From positions 18,081,267 to 18,145,266 of the forward strand of contig OZ059898.1 in the NCBI GenBank assembly GCA_964057225.1: a stretch of DNA of 64,000 bases. Direction: 5' to 3'. Below, piece by piece: positions 40,101 to 52,952 of the stretch (position 1 is its first letter; the number at the start of each line of letters is the position of its first letter). Source of the DNA: Auanema rhodensis (lineage: Eukaryota; Nematoda; Chromadorea; Rhabditida; Rhabditidae). The notes below the pieces were generated by a model, which did no database searches, had not been told where the DNA came from, and saw only the letters and a program-made list of their open reading frames with translations. Both the position numbers and the translations under genes were made by a program.

Positions 40101-40312
40101 GTGTTATCAGATTTGCGCTAGCTTAAAAATGCACCGAGATATCAACTGATATAAGTTCACACTTATATCCTCGATTTTCACCCTGAAGAATTAATTTTTT
40201 CGTTGAATAACATTGTCCATCGTCTTTGCCTTGAAAAAAGGAATCTAAAAACATCTACTTTTTGCTAAATTATTCTGAAATTTTTCGAAAAAATTTTTGT
40301 CAAAATGTTTTT
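37153..40312. repeat. 9-mer HOR, first copy (5 + 4 monomers)
   Basis: The unit is 3160 bp (9 x 351 + 1). It comprises a 5-mer opened by a Q monomer with TTAAGCAGCG (T129 to A) and a 4-mer opened by the same marker (37281 and 39036). R monomers with CATTTTCC and TTTTTCGAAAA sit in third place of both. A 7-A P monomer is fourth in the 5-mer, and the last monomer has TTAAGCGGTTCTC (about 40046). Two lead-in monomers at 36450 and 36802 match the fourth and fifth members, so the pattern starts slightly earlier than the unit as drawn. Confidence 0.92.
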
Positions 40313-43300
40313 GGAAGCAATGTTGAGTGTACATGGAAACTCAACATACACTAATGCATCATTTTTCAAACGATCATAACTAATTTTTGTATTAAGCGTT
40401 TCTCAATGTAGTATAGTGCATTCGATGCGGATTTTTAAGCAGCGTCGATCTGTGTTATCAGATTTGCGCTAGCTTAAAAATGCACCGAGATATCAACTGA
40501 AATAAGTTCACACTTATATCCTCGATTTTCACCCTGAAGAATTAATTTTTTTGTTGAAAAACATTGTCCATCGTGTTTGCCTTGAAAAAAGGAATCTAAA
40601 AACATCTACTTTTTGCTAAATTATTTTGAAATTTTTTGAAAAAATTTTTGTCAAAATGTTTTTGGAAGCAATGTTGAGTGTACATGGAAACTCAACATAC
40701 ACTAATGCATCATTTTTCAAACGATCATAACTAATTTTTGTATTAAGCGTTTCTCAAAGTAGTATAGTGCATTCGATGCGGATTTTTAAGCTGCGTCGAT
40801 CTGTGTTATCAGATTTGCGCTAGCTTAAAAATGCACCGAGATATCAACTGATATAAGTTCACACTTATATCCTCGATTTTCACCCTGAAGAATTAATTTT
40901 TTTGTTGAATAACATTGTCCATCGTCTTTGCCTTGAAAAAAGGAATCTAAAAACATCTACTTTTTGCTAAATTATTTTGAAATTTTTTGAAAAAATTTTT
41001 GTCAAAATGTTTTTGGAAGCAATGTTGAGTGTACATGGAAACTCAACATACACTAATGCATCATTTTTCAAACGATCATAACTAATTTTTGTATAAAGCG
41101 TTTCTCAATGTAGTATAGTGCATTCGATGCGGATTTTTAAGCTGCGTCGATCTGTGTTATCAGATTTGCGCTAGCTTAAAAATGCACCGAGATATCAACT
41201 GATATAAGTTCACACTTATATCCTCGATTTTCACCCTGAAGAATTAATTTTTTCGTTGAAAAACATTTTCCATCGTGTTTGCCTTGAAAAAAGGAATCTA
41301 AAAACATCTACTTTTTGCTAAATTATTTTGAAATTTTTCGAAAAAATTTTTGTCAAAATGTTTTTGGAAGCAATGTTGAGTGTACATGGAAACTCAACAT
41401 ACACTAATGCATCATTTTTCAAACGATCATAACTAATTTTTGTATTAAGCGTTTCTCAAAGTAGTATAGTGCATTCGATGCGGATTTTTAAGCTGCGTCG
41501 ATCTGTGTTATCAGATTTGCGCTAGCTTAAAAATGCACCGAGATATCAACTGATATAAGTTCACACTTATTTCCTCGATTTTCACCCTGAAGAATTAATT
41601 TTTTCGTTGAATAACATTGTCCATCGTCTTTGCCTTGAAAAAAGGAATCTAAAAACATCTTCTTTTTGCTAAATTATTTTGAAATTTTTTGAAAAAAATT
41701 TTTGTCAAAATGTTTTTGGAAGCAATGTTGAGTGTACATGGAAACTCAACATACACTAATGCATCATTTTTCAAACGATCATAACTAATTTTTGTATAAA
41801 GCGTTTCTCAATGTAGTATAGTGCATTCGATGCGGATTTTTAAGCTGCGTCGATCTGTATTATCAGATTTGCGCTAGCTTAAAAATGCACCGAGATATCA
41901 ACTGATATAAGTTCACACTTATATCCTCGATTTTCACCCTGAAGAATTAATTTTTTTGTTGAATAACATTGTCCATCGTCTTTGCCTTGAAAAAAGGAAT
42001 CTAAAAACATCTACTTTTTGCTAAATTATTTTGAAATTTTTTGAAAAAATTTTTGTCAAAATGTTTTTGGAAGCAATGTTGAGTGTACATGGAAACTCAA
42101 CATACACTAATGCATCATTTTTCAAACGATCATAACTAATTTTTGTATTAAGCGTTTCTCAATGTAGTATAGTGCATTCGATGCGGATTTTTAAGCAGCG
42201 TCGATCTGTGTTATCAGATTTGCGCTAGCTTAAAAATGCACCGAGATATCAACTGAAATAAGTTCACACTTATATCCTCGATTTTCACCCTGAAGAATTA
42301 ATTTTTTTGTTGAAAAACATTGTCCATCGTGTTTGCCTTGAAAAAAGGAATCTAAAAACATCTACTTTTTGCTAAATTATTTTGAAATTTTTTGAAAAAA
42401 TTTTTGTCAAAATGTTTTTGGAAGCAATGTTGAGTGTACATGGAAACTCAACATACACTAATGCATCATTTTTCAAACGATCATAACTAATTTTTGTATT
42501 AAGCGTTTCTCAAAGTAGTATAGTGCATTCGATGCGGATTTTTAAGCTGCGTCGATCTGTGTTATCAGATTTGCGCTAGCTTAAAAATGCACCGAGATAT
42601 CAACTGATATAAGTTCACACTTATATCCTCGATTTTCACCCTGAAGAATTAATTTTTTTGTTGAATAACATTGTCCATCGTCTTTGCCTTGAAAAAAGGA
42701 ATCTAAAAACATCTACTTTTTGCTAAATTATTTTGAAATTTTTTGAAAAAATTTTTGTCAAAATGTTTTTGGAAGCAATGTTGAGTGTACATGGAAACTC
42801 AACATACACTAATGCATCATTTTTCAAACGATCATAACTAATTTTTGTATAAAGCGTTTCTCAATGTAGTATAGTGCATTCGATGCGGATTTTTAAGCTG
42901 CGTCGATCTGTGTTATCAGATTTGCGCTAGCTTAAAAATGCACCGAGATATCAACTGATATAAGTTCACACTTATATCCTCGATTTTCACCCTGAAGAAT
43001 TAATTTTTTCGTTGAAAAACATTTTCCATCGTGTTTGCCTTGAAAAAAGGAATCTAAAAACATCTACTTTTTGCTAAATTATTTTGAAATTTTTCGAAAA
43101 AATTTTTGTCAAAATGTTTTTGGAAGCAATGTTGAGTGTACATGGAAACTCAACATACACTAATGCATCATTTTTCAAACGATCATAACTAATTTTTGTA
43201 TTAAGCGGTTCTCAATGTAGTATAGTGCATTCGATGCGGATTTTTAAGCTGCGTCGATCTGTGTTATCAGATTTGCGCTAGCTTAAAAATGCACCGAGAT

Positions 43301-43472
43301 ATCAACTGATATAAGTTCACACTTATATCCTCGATTTTCACCCTGAAGAATTAATTTTTTCGTTGAATAACATTGTCCATCGTCTTTGCCTTGAAAAAAG
43401 GAATCTAAAAACATCTACTTTTTGCTAAATTATTCTGAAATTTTTCGAAAAAATTTTTGTCAAAATGTTTTT
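40313..43472. repeat. 9-mer HOR, second copy
   Basis: Every marker of the preceding 3160-bp unit recurs at the same offset: TTAAGCAGCG at 40441 and 42196, the 7-A copy at 41366, GCGGTTCTC at about 43206 and TTATTCTGAAATTTTTCG at about 43431. The one difference I noticed is TTATTCTGAA at about 39571 in the first copy against TTATTTTGAA at about 42731 here. Near-identity over 3.1 kb points to a recent segmental duplication inside the array. Confidence 0.92.
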
Positions 43473-46400
43473 GGAAGCAATGTTGAGTGTACATGGAAAC
43501 TCAACATACACTAATGCATCATTTTCAAACGATCATAACTAAATTTTGTATTAAGCGTTTCTCAATGTAGTATAGTGCATTCGATGCGGATTTTTAAGCT
43601 GCGTCGATCTGTGTTATCAGATTTGCGCTAGCTTAAAAATGCACCGAGATATCAACTGATATAAGTTCACACTTATTTCCTCGATTTTCACCCTGAAGAA
43701 TTAATTTTTTCGTTGAATAACATTGTCCATCGTCTTTGCCTTGAAAAAAGGAATCTAAAAACATCTACTTTTTGCTAAATTATTTTGAAATTTTTTGAAA
43801 AAATTTTTGTCAAAATGTTTTTGGAAGCAATGTTGAGTGTACATGGAAACTCAACATACACTAATGCATCATTTTTCAAACGATCATAACTAATTTTTGT
43901 ATTAAGCGCTTCTCAATGTAGTATAGTGCATTCGATGCGGATTTTTAAGCTGCGTCGATCTGTGTTATCAGATTTGCGCTAGCTTAAAAATGCACCGAGA
44001 CATCAACTGATATAAGTTCACACTTATATCCTCGATTTTCACCCTGAAGAAATAATTTTTTCGTTGAATAACATTGTCCATCGTCTTTGCCTTGAAAAAA
44101 GGAATCTAAAAACATCTACTTTTTGCTAAATTATTTTGAAATTTTTCGAAAAAATTTTTGTCAAAATGTTTTTGGAAGCAATGTTGAGTGTACATGGAAA
44201 CTCAACATACACTAATGCATTATTTTTCAAACGATCATAACTAATTTTTGTATTAAGCGTTTCTCAATGTAGTATATTGCATTCGATGCGGATTTTTAAG
44301 CTGCGTCGATCTGTGTTATCAGATTTGCGCTAGCTTAAAAATGCACCGAGATATCAACTGATATAAGTTCACACTTATATCCTCGATTTTCACCCTGAAG
44401 AATTAATTTTTTCGTTGAAAAACATTTTCCATCGTGTTTGCCTTGAAAAAAGGAATCTAAAAACATCTACTTTTTGCTAAATTATTTTGAAATTTTTCGA
44501 AAAAATTTTTGTCAAAATGTTTTTGGAAGCAATGTTGAGTGTACATGGAAACTCAACATACACTAATGCATCATTTTTCAAACGATCATAACTAATTTTT
44601 GTATAAAGCGTTTCTCAATGTAGTATAGTGCATTCGATGCGGATTTTTAAGCTGCGTCGATCTGTGTTATCAAATTTGCGCTAGCTTAAAAATGCACCGA
44701 GATATCAACTGATATAAGTTCACACTTATTTCCTCGATTTTCACCCTGAAGAATTAATTTTTTCGTTGAATAACATTGTCCATCGTCTTTGCCTTGAAAA
44801 AAGGAATCTAAAAACATCTACTTTTTGCTAAATTATTTTGAAATTTTTTGAAAAAATTTTTGTCAAAATGTTTTTGGAAGCAATGTTGAGTGTACATGGA
44901 AACTCAACATACACTAATGCATCATTTTTCAAACGATCATAACTAATTTTTGTATTAAGCGTTTCTCAATGTAGTATAGTGCATTCGATGCGGATTTTTA
45001 AGCTGCGTCGATCTGTGTTATCAGATTTGCGCTAGCTTAAAAATGCACCGAGATATCAACTGATATAAGTTCACACTTATATCCTCGATTTTCACCCTGA
45101 AGAATTAATTTTTTCGTTGAAAAACATTTTCCATCGTGTTTGCCTTGAAAAAAGGAATCTAAAAACATCTACTTTTTGCTAAATTATTTCGAAATTTTTC
45201 GAAAAAATTTTTGTCAAAATGTTTTTGGAAGCAATGTTGAGTGTACATGGAAACTCAACATACACTAATGCATCATTTTTCAAACGATCATAACTAATTT
45301 TTGTATTAAGCGTTTTTCAATGTAGTATAGTGCATTCGATGCGGATTTTTAAGCTGCGTCGATCTGTGTTATCAGATTTGCGCTAGCTTAAAAATGCACC
45401 GAGATATCAACTGATATAAGTTCACACTTATTTCCTCGATTTTCACCCTGAAGAATTAATTTTTTCGTTGAATAACATTGTCCATCGTCTTTGCCTTGAA
45501 AAAAGGAATCTAAAAACATCTTCTTTTTGCTAAATTATTTTGAAATTTTTTGAAAAAAATTTTTGTCAAAATGTTTTTGGAAGCAATGTTGAGTGTACAT
45601 GGAAACTCAACATACACTAATGCATCATTTTTCAAACGATCATAACTAATTTTTGTATAAAGCGTTTCTCAATGTAGTATAGTGCATTCGATGCGGATTT
45701 TTAAGCTGCGTCGATCTGTGTTATCAGATTTGCGCTAGCTTAAAAATGCACCGAGATATCAACTGATATAAGTTCACACTTATATCCTCGATTTTCACCC
45801 TGAAGAATTAATTTTTTCGTTGAAAAACATTTTCCATCGTGTTTGCCTTGAAAAAAGGAATCTAAAAACATCTACTTTTTGCTAAATTATTTTGAAATTT
45901 TTCGAAAAAATTTTTGTCAAAATGTTTTTGGAAGCAATGTTGAGTGTACATGGAAACTCAACATACACTAATGCATCATTTTTCAAACGATCATAACTAA
46001 TTTTTGTATAAAGCGTTTCTCAATGTAGTATAGTGCATTCGATGCGGATTTTTAAGCTGCGTCGATCTGTGTTATCAAATTTGCGCTAGCTTAAAAATGC
46101 ACCGAGATATCAACTGATATAAGTTCACACTTATTTCCTCGATTTTCACCCTGAAGAATTAATTTTTTCGTTGAATAACATTGTCCATCGTCTTTGCCTT
46201 GAAAAAAGGAATCTAAAAACATCTACTTTTTGCTAAATTATTTTGAAATTTTTTGAAAAAATTTTTGTCAAAATGTTTTTGGAAGCAATGTTGAGTGTAC
46301 ATGGAAACTCAACATACACTAATGCATCATTTTTCAAACGATCATAACTAATTTTTGTATTAAGCGTTTCTCAATGTAGTATAGTGCATTCGATGCGGAT

Positions 46401-48389
46401 TTTTAAGCTGCGTCGATCTGTGTTATCAGATTTGCGCTAGCTTAAAAATGCACCGAGATATCAACTGATATAAGTTCACACTTATTTCCTCGATTTTCAC
46501 CCTGAAGAATTAATTTTTTCGTTGAATAACATTGTCCATCGTCTTTGCCTTGAAAAAAGGAATCTAAAAACATCTTCTTTTTGCTAAATTATTTTGAAAT
46601 TTTTTGAAAAAAATTTTTGTCAAAATGTTTTTGGAAGCAATGTTGAGTGTACATGGAAACTCAACATACACTAATGCATCATTTTTCAAACGATCATAAC
46701 TAATTTTTGTATAAAGCGTTTCTCAATGTAGTATAGTGCATTCGATGCGGATTTTTAAGCTGCGTCGATCTGTGTTATCAGATTTGCGCTAGCTTAAAAA
46801 TGCACCGAGATATCAACTGATATAAGTTCACACTTATATCCTCGATTTTCACCCTGAAGAATTAATTTTTTCGTTGAAAAACATTTTCCATCGTGTTTGC
46901 CTTGAAAAAAGGAATCTAAAAACATCTACTTTTTGCTAAATTATTTTGAAATTTTTCGAAAAAATTTTTGTCAAAATGTTTTTGGAAGCAATGTTGAGTG
47001 TACATGGAAACTCAACATACACTAATGCATCATTTTTCAAACGATCATAACTAATTTTTGTATAAAGCGTTTCTCAATGTAGTATAGTGCATTCGATGCG
47101 GATTTTTAAGCTGCGTCGATCTGTGTTATCAAATTTGCGCTAGCTTAAAAATGCACCGAGATATCAACTGATATAAGTTCACACTTATTTCCTCGATTTT
47201 CACCCTGAAGAATTAATTTTTTCGTTGAATAACATTGTCCATCGTCTTTGCCTTGAAAAAAGGAATCTAAAAACATCTACTTTTTGCTAAATTATTTTGA
47301 AATTTTTTGAAAAAATTTTTGTCAAAATGTTTTTGGAAGCAATGTTGAGTGTACATGGAAACTCAACATACACTAATGCATCATTTTTCAAACGATCATA
47401 ACTAATTTTTGTATTAAGCGTTTCTCAATGTAGTATAGTGCATTCGATGCGGATTTTTAAGCTGCGTCGATCTGTGTTATCAGATTTGCGCTAGCTTAAA
47501 AATGCACCGAGATATCAACTGATATAAGTTCACACTTATATCCTCGATTTTCACCCTGAAGAATTAATTTTTTCGTTGAAAAACATTTTCCATCGTGTTT
47601 GCCTTAAAAAAAGGAATCTAAAAACATCTACTTTTTGCTAAATTATTTCGAAATTTTTCGAAAAAATTTTTGTCAAAATGTTTTTGGAAGCAATGTTGAG
47701 TGTACATGGAAACTCAACATACACTAATGCATCATTTTTCAAACGATCATAACTAATTTTTGTATTAAGCGTTTCTCAATGTAGTTTAGTGCATTCGATG
47801 CGGATTTTTAAGCTGCGTCGATCTGTGTTATCAGATTTGCGCTAGCTTAAAAATGCACCGAGATATCAACTGATATAAGTTCACACTTATTTCCTCGATT
47901 TTCACCCTGAAGAATTAATTTTTTCGTTGAATAACATTGTCCATCGTCTTTGCCTTGAAAAAAGGAATCTAAAAACATCTTCTTTTTGCTAAATTATTTT
48001 GAAATTTTTTGAAAAAAATTTTTGTCAAAATGTTTTTGGAAGCAATGTTGAGTGTACATGGAAACTCAACATACACTAATGCATCATTTTTCAAACGATC
48101 ATAACTAATTTTTGTATAAAGCGTTTCTCAATGTAGTTTAGTGCATTCGATCCGGATTTTTAAGCTGCGTCGATCTGTGTTATCAGATTTGCGCTAGCTT
48201 AAAAATGCACCGAGATATCAACTGATATAAGTTCACACTTATTTCCTCGATTTTCACCCTGAAGAATTAATTTTTTCGTTGAATAACATTGTCCATCGTC
48301 TTTGCCTTGAAAAAAGGAATCTAAAAACATCTTCTTTTTGCTAAATTATTTTGAAATTTTTTGAAAAAAATTTTTGTCAAAATGTTTTT
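43473..48389. repeat. HOR region with ATCAAATTTGCG and CATTTTCC markers
   Basis: R monomers with TTATCAAATTTGCG start at 44525, 45930 and 46984, that is 4 and then 3 monomers apart (1405 and 1054 bp, each including one 7-A copy). Each is preceded by a monomer with CATTTTCC and TTTTTCGAAAA. The first monomer, at 43473, has a 1-bp deletion in the ATTTTTCAAACG run (about 43521). Two consecutive 7-A GTTTAG monomers (47686 and 48038) close the region; the second has GATCCGGATTT. Confidence 0.82.
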
Positions 48390-50846
48390 GGAAGCAATGT
48401 TGAGTGTACATGGAAACTCAACATACACTAATGCATCATTTTTCAAACGATCATAACTAATTTTTGTATAAAGCGTTTCTCAATGTAGTATAGTGCATTC
48501 GATGCGGATTTTTAAGCTGCGTCGATCTGTATTATCAGATTTGCGCTAGCTTAAAAATGCACCGAGATATCAACTGATATAAGTTCACACTTATATCCTC
48601 GATTTTCACCCTGAAGAATTAATTTTTTTGTTGAATAACATTGTCCATCGTGTTTGCCTTGAAAAAAGGAATCTAAAAACATCTACTTTTTGCTAAATTA
48701 TTTTGAAATTTTTTGAAAAAATTTTTGTCAAAATGTTTTTGGAAGCAATGTTGAGTGTACATGGAAACTCAACATACACTAATGCATCATTTTTCAAACG
48801 ATCATAACTAATTTTTGTATTAAGCGTTTCTCAAAGTAGTATAGTGCATTCGATGCGGATTTTTAAGCTGCGTCGATCTGTGTTATCAGATCTGCGCTAG
48901 CTTAAAAATGCACCGAGATATCAACTGATATAAGTTCACACTTATTTCCTCGATTTTCACCCTGAAGAATTAATTTTTTCGTTGAATAACATTGTCCATC
49001 GTCTTTGCCTTGAAAAAAGGAATCTAAAAACATCTACTTTTTGCTAAATTATTTTGTAATTTTTTGAAAAAATTTTTGTCAAAATGTTTTTGGAAGCAAT
49101 GTTGAGTGTACATGGAAACTCAACATACACTAATGCATCATTTTTCAAACGATCATAACTAATTTTTGTATTAAGCGTTTCTCAAAGTAGTATAGTGCAT
49201 TCGATGCGGATTTTTAAGCTGCGTCGATCTGTGTTATCAGATCTGCGCTAGCTTAAAAATGCACCGAGATATCAACTGATATAAGTTCACACTTATATCC
49301 TCGATTTTCACCCTGAAGAATTAATTTTTTTGTTGAATAACATTGTCCATCGTGTTTGCCTTGAAAAAAGGAATCTAAAAACATCTACTTTTTGCTAAAT
49401 TATTTTGAAATTTTTTGAAAAAATTTTTGTCAAAATGTTTTTGGAAGCAATGTTGAGTGTACATGGAAACTCAACATACACTAATGCATCATTTTTCAAA
49501 CGATCATAACTAATTTTTGTATTAAGCGTTTCTCAATGTAGTATAGTGCATTCGATGCGGATTTTTAAGCTGCGTCGATCTGTGTTATCAGATTTGCGCT
49601 AGCTTAAAAATGCACCGAGATATCAACTGATATAAGTTCACACTTATTTCCTCGATTTTCACCCTGAAGAATTAATTTTTTCGTTGAATAACATTGTCCA
49701 TCGTCTTTGCCTTGAAAAAAGGAATCTAAAAACATCTACTTTTTGCTAAATTATTTTGTAATTTTTTGAAAAAATTTTTGTCAAAATGTTTTTGGAAGCA
49801 ATGTTGAGTGTACATGGAAACTCAACATACACTAATGCATCATTTTTCAAACGATCATAACTAATTTTTGTATAAAGCGTTTTTCAATGTAGTATAGTGC
49901 ATTCGATGCGGATTTTTAAGCTGCGTCGATCTGTGTTATCAGATTTGCGCTAGCTTAAAAATGCACCGAGATATCAACTGATATAAGTTCACACTTATTT
50001 CCTCGATTTTCACCCTGAAGAATTAATTTTTTCGTTGAAAAACATTGTCCATCGTGTTTGCCTTGAAAAAAGGAATCTAAAAACATCTACTTTTTGCTAA
50101 ATTATCTTGAAATTTTTTGAAAAAATTTTTGTCAAAATGTTTTTGGAAGCAATGTTGAGTGTACATGGAAACTCAACATACACTAATGCATCATTTTTCA
50201 AACGATCATAACTAAATTTTGTATAAAGCGTTTTTCAATGTAGTATAGTGCATTCGATGCGGATTTTTAAGCTGCGTCGATCTGTGTTATCAGATTTGCG
50301 CTAGCTTAAAAATGCACCGAGATATCAACTGATATAAGTTCACACTTATTTCCTCGATTTTCACCTTGAAGAATTAATTTTTTCGTTGAATAACATTGTC
50401 CATCGTCTTTGCCTTGAAAAAAGGAATCTAAAAACATCTACTTTTTGCTAAATTATTTTGAAATTTTTTGAAAAAATTTTTGTCAAAATGTTTTTGGAAG
50501 CAATGTTGAGTGTACATGGAAACTCAACATACACTAATGCATCATTTTTCAAACGATCATAACTAATTTTTGTATAAAGCGTTTCTCAATGTAGTATAGT
50601 GCATTCGATGCGGATTTTCAAGCTGCGTCGATCTGTGTTATCAGATTTGCGCTAGCTTAAAAATGCACCGAGATATCAACTGATATAAGTTCACACTTAT
50701 TTCCTCGATTTTCACCCTGAAGAATCAATTTTTTCGTTGAATAACATTGTCCATCGTCTTTGCCTTGAAAAAAGGAATCTAAAAACATCTACTTTTTGCT
50801 AAATTATTTTGAAATTTTTTGAAAAAATTTTTGTCAAAATGTTTTT
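48390..50846. repeat. Segment related to 11872-16086
   Basis: After an R monomer with GTATTATC (48390), P (48741) and P (49092) with CAGATCTG, and Q with GTAATTTTTT (49443), the three monomers at 49794, 50145 and 50496 carry the combined markers GAAAAAC plus GTGTTTG, ACTAAATTTTG plus CACCTTGAAG, and ATTTTCAAG plus AATCAATTT. The same ordered trio stands at 15034-16086 and, with small differences, at 11872-12925. Confidence 0.83.
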
Positions 50847-52952
50847 GGAAGCAATGTTGAGTGTACATGGAAACTCAACATACACTAATGCATCATTTTT
50901 CAAACGATCATAACTAATTTTTGTATTAAGCGTTTCTCAAAGTAGTATAGTGCATTCGATGCGGATTTTTAAGCTGCGTCGATCTGTGTTATCAGATTTG
51001 CGCTAGCTTAAAAATGCACCGAGATATCAACTGATATAAGTTCACACTTATATCCTCGATTTTCACCCTGAAGAATTAATTTTTTTGTTGAATAACATTG
51101 TCCATCGTCTTTGCCTTGAAAAAAGGAATCTAAAAACATCTACTTTTTGCTAAATTATTTTGAAATTTTTTGAAACAATTTTTGTCAAAATGTTTTTGGA
51201 AGCAATGTTGAGTGTACATGGAAACTCAACATACACTAATGCATCATTTTTCAAACGATCATAACTAATTTTTGTATTAAGCGTTTCTCAATGTAGTATA
51301 GTGCATTCGATGCGGATTTTTAAGCTGCGTCGATCTGTGTTATCAGATTTGCGCTAGCTTAAAAATGCACCGAGATATCAACTGAAATAAGTTCACACTT
51401 ATATCCTCGATTTTCACCCTGAAGAATTAATTTTTTTGTTGAAAAACATTGTCCATCGTGTTTGCCTTGAAAAAAGGAATCTAAAAACATCTACTTTTTG
51501 CTAAATTATTTTGAAATTTTTTGAAAAAATTTTTGTCAAAATGTTTTTGGAAGCAATGTTGAGTGTACATGGAAACTCAACATACACTAATGCATCATTT
51601 TTCAAACGATCATAACTAATTTTTGTATTAAGCGTTTCTCAAAGTAGTATAGTGCATTCGATGCGGATTTTTAAGCTGCGTCGATCTGTGTTATCAGATT
51701 TGCGCTAGCTTAAAAATGCACCGAGATATCAACTGATATAAGTTCACACTTATATCCTCGATTTTCACCCTGAAGAATTAATTTTTTTGTTGAATAACAT
51801 TGTCCATCGTCTTTGCCTTGAAAAAAGGAATCTAAAAACATCTACTTTTTGCTAAATTATTTTGAAATTTTTTGAAACAATTTTTGTCAAAATGTTTTTG
51901 GAAGCAATGTTGAGTGTACATGGAAACTCAACATACACTAATGCATCATTTTTCAAACGATCATAACTAATTTTTGTATTAAGCGTTTCTCAATGTAGTA
52001 TAGTGCATTCGATGCGGATTTTTAAGCTGCGTCGATCTGTGTTATCAGATTTGCGCTAGCTTAAAAATGCACCGAGATATCAACTGAAATAAGTTCACAC
52101 TTATATCCTCGATTTTCACCCTGAAGAATTAATTTTTTTGTTGAAAAACATTGTCCATCGTGTTTGCCTTGAAAAAAGGAATCTAAAAACATCTACTTTT
52201 TGCTAAATTATTTTGAAATTTTTTGAAAAAATTTTTGTCAAAATGTTTTTGGAAGCAATGTTGAGTGTACATGGAAACTCAACATACACTAATGCATCAT
52301 TTTTCAAACGATCATAACTAATTTTTGTATTAAGCGTTTCTCAAAGTAGTATAGTGCATTCGATGCGGATTTTTAAGCTGCGTCGATCTGTGTTATCAGA
52401 TTTGCGCTAGCTTAAAAATGCACCGAGATATCAACTGATATAAGTTCACACTTATATCCTCGATTTTCACCCTGAAGAATTAATTTTTTTGTTGAATAAC
52501 ATTGTCCATCGTCTTTGCCTTGAAAAAAGGAATCTAAAAACATCTACTTTTTGCTAAATTATTTTGAAATTTTTTGAAACAATTTTTGTCAAAATGTTTT
52601 TGGAAGCAATGTTGAGTGTACATGGAAACTCAACATACACTAATGCATCATTTTTCAAACGATCATAACTAATTTTTGTATTAAGCGTTTCTCAATGTAG
52701 TATAGTGCATTCGATGCGGATTTTTAAGCTGCGTCGATCTGTGTTATCAGATTTGCGCTAGCTTAAAAATGCACCGAGATATCAACTGAAATAAGTTCAC
52801 ACTTATATCCTCGATTTTCACCCTGAAGAATTAATTTTTTTGTTGAAAAACATTGTCCATCGTGTTTGCCTTGAAAAAAGGAATCTAAAAACATCTACTT
52901 TTTGCTAAATTATTTTGAAATTTTTTGAAAAAATTTTTGTCAAAATGTTTTT
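50847..52952. repeat. Dimer HOR, three tandem copies
   Basis: P with GAAACAATTTTTG and Q with ACTGAAATA alternate three times (50847, 51549 and 52251). The GAAACAATT marker is at 51171, 51873 and 52575, exactly 702 bp apart. By eye the copies match at every diagnostic site. It is the simplest HOR in the window. Confidence 0.92.
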
